64,000 nucleotides of DNA from Sandaracinaceae bacterium (lineage in GTDB: Bacteria; Myxococcota_A; Polyangia; Polyangiales; Sandaracinaceae), in contig JACKEC010000030.1 of assembly GCA_020633195.1 (NCBI GenBank), positions 1 through 64,000 on the forward strand. The letters run 5' to 3'. Both the position numbers and the translations under genes were made by a program. The notes below the pieces were generated by a model. The model had not been told where the DNA came from. It saw nothing but the letters and a program-made list of their open reading frames with translations, and made no database searches. Below are positions 53,960-61,301 of the stretch, piece by piece. Position 1 is the stretch's first letter. Each line of letters starts with the position of its first letter.

Positions 53960-56209
53960 ATGTCGCAGTCGTTCCGGTGGGCCGTCCGCGAGACCTCGCT
54001 TCTGTGTGTATGCTTCTTTGCCTCCGCAGCCACAGTCGGCTGCACGGAGAGCGGCGTAGGTTTCACCTCCCAGGTCGAGGCCCACGACCAGCGGCCGCAA
54101 GTTGAGCAAACACGTGGACGATTGTCGCCCGGAGACCACGTTAGGCGCTTACGGGAGACGTTTGGCTCACACGCCCGTGCCATCGTGGCCGCCGAGTCGA
54201 GCGTAGCGTCAGATCCCGAGGCCCTCATCCTCCGGCGCGCGGATCGTCCGCAGAGTTCCACCCGATCGGCGGAACGGATCCCCAACGGGCCGACGCCCAC
54301 GCTGGACGAGGAACTGAGGCTCCGCTCAGACGCCCGCCATGGTCTCGAGATGCGCCTCGGGGGGAGCACGACGCTCCGCGTCGTCGAGGAGAGCGCTACC
54401 GGGTCGTCCACCCAGGTCCGAGGCGCGCTGAGCTATCAGCACGAGGGAGGGCAGAGCTACTGGGTCCCTGGTGCGCACCGCGGATTCGAGGAATGGTTAG
54501 AGCTGGCCCCGGGAGTGGCGCAGGCTGGCGAAGTGGTCGCACGCTGGCGAGTCGAGGGGCATCGCCTCCGCGAAGTTCCCGAGACCGGCGGCGTCCATGT
54601 GTTGGATAGTCGGGCCCAGCCGGTGGCTTACGTGACCGCGCCAGCGGCGTGGACGTCGAGCGGCCGGACCGTGCAGCCGGAGCTTCGCGTGGAGGATGGT
54701 GCGATCGTCCTCCGGGTCGATGCGGGTGGGGAGGCCGTTCTCGTCGATCCGGCTTGGGTACTTGTCGGCAGCATGAACGCTCAGCACTTTTCCACTCCGC
54801 CACTTCGGATGAGTGCGGTTGCTCTTCCCGACGGCAGAGTGCTAGTTGCAGGCGGGCTCGACCCTACTTGGTTCAGCCGAGTAGCGGAGGTCTTCGACAG
54901 CATCACTGGGACGTGGTCCCTGACAGGATCAATGAACTCCGGCCGCGATGGCCACGTCGCGATCGTGCTCCCGGATGGGCGCGTTCTGGTGGCCGGAGGC
55001 TACGGGGACACAGATCTCGACTCCACGTGTGAGATCTTTGATCCGGCCTTGGGAAGCTGGGTACCGAGCAGCCCAATGACAGCGCGCCGTAGCGAGGGGC
55101 ATGCCGCTTCGCTGCTTCACGATGGGCGCGTTCTGGTCACCGGTGGAGCTGACTATCACTCAGGCGGGTACCTGGCCTCGGCCGAGCTCTGCGACCCTGG
55201 TAGCGGCACGTGGAGTGGCACCGAGAACATGTCTGTGGAACGGCGGCTCCACACGGCCACGGTGCTGCCGGATGGCCGCATCCTCGTGGTCGGTGGAATG
55301 AACGCCACCACCGTGGGCCTCGCGTCTGCCGAGATCTACGACCCGTCCACGGGCTCTTGGCGCCCGACCGGGTCGTTGTCGAAGGGTCGCTTCGGCCATA
55401 GCGCCACTCTGCTACACGACGGTAGAGTACTGGTTTCGGGCGGCAGCGAGGGCGACCTTCCTTCCGGATCCAATGGTGTCCTTGCTAGCACGGAGGTCTT
55501 CGACCCCATCAGCGGTGCTTGGAGTGCGACGAGCGAGATGGACAATGGTCGTGTGGCCCACGCGGCAGTCGTTCTGAACGACGGTCGCGTACTCGTCGCC
55601 CTCGGATTGCCTCGTGCAGTAGCACAGGATGGCGCCATCGTGTCACAGGACCTGTGGCTCTCGTCTACAGGCGAGCGGGGTCAAATGTCAGAAGTTTACG
55701 ACGCGACGACGGACCGATGGGAGGCAGCCGGCTTCATCCCGCTGGGCAGTGCCGACGCGAGCTTTGGTGTGCTCATCGGGGATCAGGTACATTTCGGGCG
55801 TTCATCCAGTTCAATAACCTGGCAACCGCAGGTTTGTGGGGATGGCATCGTCCAGAGTGGCGAGGAGTGCGACGACGGTAACGGCGAATCCTACCTGCGC
55901 TGGCCCGACATTCCCGAGCCTCCCACGTTCAGGGTCGGTTGTTGCAGCCCAGAGTGCCAATTCTACCCCACAGGCAGCGGATGCGACTCGCCCGGAAGCG
56001 AGTGGGGCGGTGCCTGCGACGAAGTGGGCCAATGCGTCCCCATCGTGGTGGAGGACTATGATGCCGGTCCGCCTGCCTCGGGTCCCCGCGTCCCGGGCAT
56101 ATGTGCTGCGGGTCCGGGCGTCAGACCTGCCCCCTTTGGTGTGCTGCTTCTGGGTGTGGTGTGGGCCGCACGACGGCGACGACGAGCGTATCGCTGCCGG
56201 CGAACGTGA
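53960..56209 (+). CDS. Kelch-repeat lipoprotein with MYXO-CTERM-like tail
   Basis: This 749-residue protein starts at ATG 53960, with GGGGGGAG 4 nt upstream. The signal peptide ends in TVGC, a lipobox-like Cys. After about 250 unassigned residues come about seven Kelch-type units with the pattern ATVLPDGRILVVGG ... EIYDPSTGSW, forming a beta-propeller. A Myxococcales Cys-rich element (VCGDGIVQSGEECDDGN) follows, then a C-terminal Cys/hydrophobic/Arg tail (GICAAGPG, GVLLLGVVWAARRRRR). It is predicted to be on the cell surface. It lies inside the BREX locus on the opposite strand, and its looser codon bias suggests it came with the insert. A role in defence is not indicated. Confidence 0.85.
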   Translation: MSQSFRWAVRETSLLCVCFFASAATVGCTESGVGFTSQVEAHDQRPQVEQTRGRLSPGDHVRRLRETFGSHARAIVAAESSVASDPEALILRRADRPQSSTRSAERIPNGPTPTLDEELRLRSDARHGLEMRLGGSTTLRVVEESATGSSTQVRGALSYQHEGGQSYWVPGAHRGFEEWLELAPGVAQAGEVVARWRVEGHRLREVPETGGVHVLDSRAQPVAYVTAPAAWTSSGRTVQPELRVEDGAIVLRVDAGGEAVLVDPAWVLVGSMNAQHFSTPPLRMSAVALPDGRVLVAGGLDPTWFSRVAEVFDSITGTWSLTGSMNSGRDGHVAIVLPDGRVLVAGGYGDTDLDSTCEIFDPALGSWVPSSPMTARRSEGHAASLLHDGRVLVTGGADYHSGGYLASAELCDPGSGTWSGTENMSVERRLHTATVLPDGRILVVGGMNATTVGLASAEIYDPSTGSWRPTGSLSKGRFGHSATLLHDGRVLVSGGSEGDLPSGSNGVLASTEVFDPISGAWSATSEMDNGRVAHAAVVLNDGRVLVALGLPRAVAQDGAIVSQDLWLSSTGERGQMSEVYDATTDRWEAAGFIPLGSADASFGVLIGDQVHFGRSSSSITWQPQVCGDGIVQSGEECDDGNGESYLRWPDIPEPPTFRVGCCSPECQFYPTGSGCDSPGSEWGGACDEVGQCVPIVVEDYDAGPPASGPRVPGICAAGPGVRPAPFGVLLLGVVWAARRRRRAYRCRRT

Positions 56210-56263
56210 CCTGCGACGGGCGAGCTCGGCGTGCCCCCCGTCGGCGCAATCAGGCGCGACACC

Positions 56264-56806
56264 TCAGTTTCCAGGCAAGCCTCGAACCCGCAACCACTGG
56301 AGCGCATGCTTCGAGACACGCTCGATGTGGGTGCTCGTCACGATCACTCGCGCATTGAGGTGGGGTTTGAGACGCTTCCGAACCTCCGTCGCCAGCACGG
56401 ACGCCGCTGCGACGTCAGCCCGGTCCTCCTCGATCCAGAGGACGACGAGCGGCTTGCGGTCGCGGTCGTTCACGAAAGGGTCGACCAGCCGTTCGAAATC
56501 GGGGATCGAGAGTCCACGCTCGCAGGCCCAGACGAGTCCGGCGAGGGTGTCGCGCACCTTCTCCGCGACCTCCTGGGCGAGGTCGAGCGAGCGAATCCGA
56601 TCGGCGTTCTCGATGCGGTGGCCGCGGAAGTCCTTGAGCTCGATGTAGACCCCACCCTCGCCGTCCACGTCGGCGACGACGTCTACGGCCTTGGTGCCCT
56701 GAAGCTGTCGCACGCCCAAGACGAAAGCCGGATCGTCGTCCCACTTCAGACCTCGGGTCCCCTCGATCTCGAGCCTGAGCGCCCCCTCGTCGAAGGTCAG
56801 CGTCAC
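56264..56806 (-). CDS. small PD-(D/E)XK-like protein paired with the upstream ATPase
   Basis: This 180-residue protein starts with GTG 56806, overlapping the ATPase stop by GTGA. Residues 40-60 read VDVVADVDGEGGVYIELKDF: an Asp (42 or 46), then Glu56-x-Lys58 at the end of a hydrophobic strand, as in PD-(D/E)XK nucleases. A conserved-looking Arg/His-rich helix follows (RGHRIENADRI). The second half has a strand/helix pattern (PLVVLWIEEDRADVA, ARVIVTSTHIERVSKHAL). I know no family with this exact layout; DUF4435/TOPRIM effectors of PARIS are longer and look different. It is likely the effector of the two-gene unit. Confidence 0.72.
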   Translation of the reverse strand: MTLTFDEGALRLEIEGTRGLKWDDDPAFVLGVRQLQGTKAVDVVADVDGEGGVYIELKDFRGHRIENADRIRSLDLAQEVAEKVRDTLAGLVWACERGLSIPDFERLVDPFVNDRDRKPLVVLWIEEDRADVAAASVLATEVRKRLKPHLNARVIVTSTHIERVSKHALQWLRVRGLPGN

Positions 56807-57825
56807 GCGTCCAGCCCGCGAACGCGATCGTAGTGCAGCAGAAACTCCCTTCGGATCAGGTTCTCGCTCAGGTCGTCCAGGCTGTCGGCCTGCTCCACCT
56901 CGACGCCGAGCTCACCCTCGGCCCGAGTGAAGGAGAAGAAGCGAGTCGGAGTCGGATCGTCGTCGTCTTCCGCGAGCAGGTTCAGGGTCTCCGACACGAG
57001 GTAGTCGTGCGTGGCGACGAAGACCTGGATGCCCTGCTTGGCCAAGCGCGCGAGGACCCTGGCCATGACCACGGCGAGCTGGGGGTTCAGGTTCGCCTCC
57101 GGCTCGTCCCAGAACAGTACCCCGCGCTCGCGCAGCTCGTTGTTGGCGAGGAGCCGCACGACGCTGGCGATCTTGCGAAAGCCCTCCGAGACCAGGTGCG
57201 CCTCGATCTTGCCGGCTGGTGACTTGACGTAGAAGCGGTCACCCTCGAGCAGCACCTTGCCACCGAGCACGGCCTCGAGCTCCTTCAGGATGGCGTTGAT
57301 CGCGGCCGGTTTCGGCCCGCGCGCGCCGGTCGCGGAGAGCGAGACGGCGAGGTCGAAGTACGTCTCGTCGAACGAGAGCTCGCGGTTCTGATAGGCCGCG
57401 ATGAACCCCTCGTAGAGCGAGAGCGCCTCGCGGGAAGGCAGGAAAATGCAGGACGGAGGCTCCTTCATCGACTTCTTGGTGACCTTCACCGCCGAGCTCG
57501 CGGTCGTGATCGTCCAGACGATCTCCTTCCCCCAGTCGTCGGCCACGGCGATGCGCGCGGTTCGTTGTCCGACGCGCCGGTGGCCAAGGCGGCCGACCAC
57601 GAAATCGTCCGGCCGAAACGTCCGCGCCACCTTCTCCTTCAGCCGCGACGACAGCTCCAGTGGTGACTGGTCCGCCGCGGCTCGCAGGGTGGCGTAGATC
57701 GCCTTCATCGCGTGCGTCTTCCCGGTGGCGTTCGCCCCGAGGAAGACGTTGACGCCTTCCGCGAATTCCATCTCGACCTGCCGAAAGGCCGTGAAATCCT
57801 TGAGGACTAGCGAGGTGATCGGCAC
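56803..57825 (-). CDS. SMC/OLD-like AAA ATPase of a two-gene unit
   Basis: This is a 340-residue ABC/SMC-type ATPase of the AAA_15/AAA_21 group. It opens with ITSLVLKDFTAFRQVEMEF and Walker A GANATGKT (30-37). It also has the signature-like helix LVSEGFRKIASVVRLLAN (211-228), Walker B VLFWDEPEANLNPQ (236-249) and the switch His in VATHDYL (270-276). The layout matches ATPases such as AriA of PARIS, Old and RecF-like proteins. Starting with GTG 57825, it is followed with a GTGA overlap by a small nuclease-like protein. It lies 76 nt after pglX on the same strand and has its own candidate -10, so it is probably an autonomous passenger defence module. Confidence 0.85.
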   Translation of the reverse strand: MPITSLVLKDFTAFRQVEMEFAEGVNVFLGANATGKTHAMKAIYATLRAAADQSPLELSSRLKEKVARTFRPDDFVVGRLGHRRVGQRTARIAVADDWGKEIVWTITTASSAVKVTKKSMKEPPSCIFLPSREALSLYEGFIAAYQNRELSFDETYFDLAVSLSATGARGPKPAAINAILKELEAVLGGKVLLEGDRFYVKSPAGKIEAHLVSEGFRKIASVVRLLANNELRERGVLFWDEPEANLNPQLAVVMARVLARLAKQGIQVFVATHDYLVSETLNLLAEDDDDPTPTRFFSFTRAEGELGVEVEQADSLDDLSENLIRREFLLHYDRVRGLDA

Positions 57826-57838
57826 GCGTGGGACGGTA
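57826..57838 (-). promoter_or_regulatory. candidate promoter of the ATPase/nuclease pair
   Basis: On the minus strand TACCGT (57833-57838) ends 7 nt before GTG 57825. This is the same close spacing seen at other genes here, compatible with a leaderless transcript separate from pglX. The -35 is not evident. Confidence 0.38.
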
Positions 57839-57901
57839 TCACGGAGATCCGCGCGGGGTGGAACGCTCGACGAACGGGGATCGTGGGTGGTTCTCGCGCA
57901 C

Positions 57902-60900
57902 TCATCGCCGGCGCCCCTTCTTCTCCGCTGGTCGCCAAGCCCGCAGATCGTCTCGCGTGAGCCCGTGCTCGCGGAGTTCCTGGTCGAGGAAGGCGTCGTA
58001 GGCCTCGAAGACGGTCTGGTCGAAGTCGGGGCTGGGCTCGTCGTGCCACTGCTTCAGCCAGGGGAGGAGCTCGAGGACGCCGACGAGCATCGGGGTGAGT
58101 CGGTCCTTGGTCCAGCCCTCGCGGGTCTTGCGGTCCTGGTAGAGCGCGACGAGGGCCTGGGCGCGCTGGGCGTGGTCCCAGCCGGCCCAGCCGTAGACGG
58201 GCTCGCCGTCCTCGTCGGACTCGCAGCCGGGGTAGGAGATGAAGCGCTCCTTCGGGACGTCGAGCTTGCCGCGGAGGCGCCAGTAGGTGGCGGAGCGGAA
58301 GTCCTTCTGGGCGTACTTCGGGGGGACGGGGACCGCTCCCACCTTCTCGCCGGCGTCCTCGCGGCGCTGGAGGTCCCAGGTGCGCTCCCAGGCGGCGCGC
58401 TTGTCGAGGCCGGCGTCGGTGTAGCGGTGGGCGGCGAGATAGGGGACGGCGTCGGCGGCGATGAGATCGGAGAGCTCCGTCCCATCCACCTGGGTGCCAT
58501 GCACGGGACCCGTGCCCCGAAGACGGTTGGAGATCGGTTCCCGGCTCTCCGCCAGCCCGGCCTCGACTCCGTCGAGCAGGTCCCGGCGGGCTCTCAGTCC
58601 GTCCAGCTCATCTCGCGTCGGAGGCACGGTCCACCGGCGCTTGTTCTCGGGACGCTCGAGGAGGTCGAGCAGCTTGCTCGACGCGATGGCGCGAAGCCGG
58701 GCCTCCGAGATCGGTGAGCGAGAAGCCGCCGCCGGCCGGCGGTATCGGTTCCGCTTGAACCACGCCGTCGTGGGCGTCGTCTCGACCAGTCGGTGCTCGA
58801 ACGCTCGGCTTCCGGCTGCGAGCTTCGTGTCGTCGAGCGTGAGGAGCGGCTCGTCGTCGATCAGGCCAAAGAGTCGATACACGGTCCAGTCCAGCGTCTC
58901 CTGGAGCATGACCATCCGGTCGAAGTCGGTGGTGATGTCGAGCTCGGAGAGCGTCCGGCCCAGGGTCGCCAGACCCTTCCAACCCTCCGGGAGGGGAACC
59001 GCGCCGACCTTCGTGCCGTCGAACTCGAACCGACTCTCCCACTCCTCGTCCTGGATGCCGCGGCCGATGCCGCTCCCGCCCTTGGGAAAGCAGACTTGCT
59101 TCATCCAGAAGCAGGCGATGGAGCTGTTGAGGTAGGCGAGCAGCGCCAGGTGGTCGTCCTCGGTCGCCGTCTCGGGGAGCTTGATGATCGGCGCGGTGCG
59201 GTTGAAGACCTTGCCGCCGCGGTCGAGGACGAAGTGGTTGTGCGTCGCGACGAAGGGGAAGGTGATAGAGGTCGGCGGCCGGAGTTTCTCGCGCCCAACG
59301 TGTCGGTACTCGAACCACGCGTGCCCGGCCTCGAGCTGCGTCTTCCCGAACATCAGGCGTTGCGTCAGACGAGTTCGATACGGCCAGAGAAAGCGGAGAA
59401 CGGCGGGGTCGGCCGCCGCCACCCAGCCCTTGTCGTAGGGAAAGAGCACATGAGTGCTCTCGTCGCAGGACCAATCGCGCACCGCCTCGCCGAAGCCGAA
59501 GGGGCGCGCTGGAAGACTGTGGCGCTCGAAGTGCTGACGCGGCGCGACGTAGACGTCGTCCTCGCCTGTGATCGCCATGAATCCGATCGACACGACCCGG
59601 TCCCCGAGCGTGGCTTCCGCGCGCTCCTCCAGGAGCGTCTTGAGCTCGACCGCCCCACCGCCCGCGAGGCTCCACGGGTGCGCACCAAGACCCGCTCGGT
59701 CGACGCGCGCGACCGAGATGTAGTCGTCCTCGAACCCGACGTCGTCCCAGTGCCCCGCGACCGACGACCACACGAGCCCGCGCGCGGGTTCCGCGGGCGT
59801 CGTCGGCTCGCCGCGCTTGGCGAGGACGGCGAGGACCTCCTCGCTCGCGGGCGGCTGGTGCGCGCCGAAGAGCAGCACAGTCGGCGTGCCGTGCCCCGGG
59901 ATGTACGCGCCGCTCGTGTTGACGATGAGGTCGAGGTCGACGGTGCGGAGGTACTCCTCGATGAGCTTCTTGCCGAACTCGCGCTTCATGAACGAGTTGG
60001 CGGTGATCTGGCCGGTGCGCCCGCCTCGACGCGCGAGCTGGAAGAAGCGCTCGCAGAAGGGGACCGAGAGCGAGTACTTGCCCGAGGCGCTGGCGTAGAG
60101 CGCGCGATAGCGGTCACGGAGCTTCGCGTCCTTGACCGTGATGTACGGCGGGTTCCCGACCACCGCGGCGTACTCGCGATGCAGGACCGCCCTCGCCTCC
60201 TTCTCGTCCTCGAAGTCGAAGGCGCGCCGCTCCCACGCCGCCGCCTCGACGCCGTCCTGGTGAAAGAGCGCGCGCTGGCCGTGCTGGGGGTTGTAGAGGA
60301 GCGAGTCGGCGACCGCGACGTGCAAGGGCAATTGCGGGGCGTCGGCCAGGCGCTCGAAGCCGCCCTTGTCGAGGAACGACAGCGTCAGCCGGAACTTCGC
60401 GATCGCGACGGCGTAGGGGTTGATGTCGGCGCCGTAGACCTTGTCGAGGGCCTCGAGCGCGGCCTGGCGCTCGGTCAGCGCGGGCTTGGCGGCGCGGACG
60501 TGCGCGAAGAAGCGGTCGAAGGCGCCGAGGAGGAAGTGGCCGCTCCCGCAGGTGGGGTCGCAGAGGTCGGCGTCGTCGAGGCCGAACTTCTCGATGGCGG
60601 GCTCGAGGGTGCGGTCGAGGATGAACTGCTCGATGAAGTCCGGGGTCTGGAGCAGCGCGTAGCGCTTGCGGACGTTCTCGTTGAGGTCCTGGTAGAGGTC
60701 GCCGAGGAAGCGGGTGTCCGGCTGGCCGAAGCGCAGCGCGGGCGCCTCGTCGCCGCCAGTGCGGAAGAAGGCGAGGAGCGCGCGCGCGCCCTCGGCCGAG
60801 GGGGCGAGCATCCACACCGGGTCGTGGCCGTCGAAGAGGCCGGCCGCGGCAGGGAGGCGCGTCATCTCGCGGAAGGTGGTCAGGAGGTACTCGCGCTCCG

Positions 60901-61294
60901 AGAGCGACGGCGCGAGCTGCAGGAAGGTCCGCTGCGCGTCCATCGCGCCGGGGCCGGCGATGCGGCGCTGGGCGAGGAGCCCGCGGTCCTCGAGGGTGCG
61001 GACGAAGACGCACGAGAGGATCCAGGCCGCCGCGACCTGCTCGACGAAGCGGCGCTGCCAGCTCGCGAAGTCGTCGGCCGTGCGGTCGCTCTCCCGCTCG
61101 TCCTTGTGGCGCGCCTTCAGCGCCCGGGTGATCGCGGGGCTCGCCTTGGCGCGCGCGAGGAGGTCCTTCTCGAGGTCCTTGCGGACCGGCTGGAGCGAGG
61201 CGACGAGGAGCGCGGCGTCGATGGGGGCGCGCGCGTCGGGCTCGGGCGGCAGGTCCGCGAGGGTTCGCTTCTTGGCTTTCTTCGCTCGGGCCAT
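57902..61294 (-). CDS. pglX: BREX-2 adenine-specific DNA methyltransferase PglX
   Basis: This 1130-residue N6-adenine methyltransferase has the AdoMet site DPTCGSGHFLL (246-256), a following acidic position GADINPYAVAIAKFRL, and catalytic NPPY (381-384), all intact. The helical N-terminal part and the long C-terminal target-recognition and extension region are typical of the BREX-2 type. It marks host DNA and is needed for self/non-self distinction. It starts at ATG 61294, 7 nt after pglW, with TGAGG (the pglW stop) serving as ribosome site. The C-terminus ends in a basic tail, KKGRRR. Confidence 0.93.
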   Translation of the reverse strand: MARAKKAKKRTLADLPPEPDARAPIDAALLVASLQPVRKDLEKDLLARAKASPAITRALKARHKDERESDRTADDFASWQRRFVEQVAAAWILSCVFVRTLEDRGLLAQRRIAGPGAMDAQRTFLQLAPSLSEREYLLTTFREMTRLPAAAGLFDGHDPVWMLAPSAEGARALLAFFRTGGDEAPALRFGQPDTRFLGDLYQDLNENVRKRYALLQTPDFIEQFILDRTLEPAIEKFGLDDADLCDPTCGSGHFLLGAFDRFFAHVRAAKPALTERQAALEALDKVYGADINPYAVAIAKFRLTLSFLDKGGFERLADAPQLPLHVAVADSLLYNPQHGQRALFHQDGVEAAAWERRAFDFEDEKEARAVLHREYAAVVGNPPYITVKDAKLRDRYRALYASASGKYSLSVPFCERFFQLARRGGRTGQITANSFMKREFGKKLIEEYLRTVDLDLIVNTSGAYIPGHGTPTVLLFGAHQPPASEEVLAVLAKRGEPTTPAEPARGLVWSSVAGHWDDVGFEDDYISVARVDRAGLGAHPWSLAGGGAVELKTLLEERAEATLGDRVVSIGFMAITGEDDVYVAPRQHFERHSLPARPFGFGEAVRDWSCDESTHVLFPYDKGWVAAADPAVLRFLWPYRTRLTQRLMFGKTQLEAGHAWFEYRHVGREKLRPPTSITFPFVATHNHFVLDRGGKVFNRTAPIIKLPETATEDDHLALLAYLNSSIACFWMKQVCFPKGGSGIGRGIQDEEWESRFEFDGTKVGAVPLPEGWKGLATLGRTLSELDITTDFDRMVMLQETLDWTVYRLFGLIDDEPLLTLDDTKLAAGSRAFEHRLVETTPTTAWFKRNRYRRPAAASRSPISEARLRAIASSKLLDLLERPENKRRWTVPPTRDELDGLRARRDLLDGVEAGLAESREPISNRLRGTGPVHGTQVDGTELSDLIAADAVPYLAAHRYTDAGLDKRAAWERTWDLQRREDAGEKVGAVPVPPKYAQKDFRSATYWRLRGKLDVPKERFISYPGCESDEDGEPVYGWAGWDHAQRAQALVALYQDRKTREGWTKDRLTPMLVGVLELLPWLKQWHDEPSPDFDQTVFEAYDAFLDQELREHGLTRDDLRAWRPAEKKGRRR

Positions 61295-61301
61295 CGGTAC
61301 C

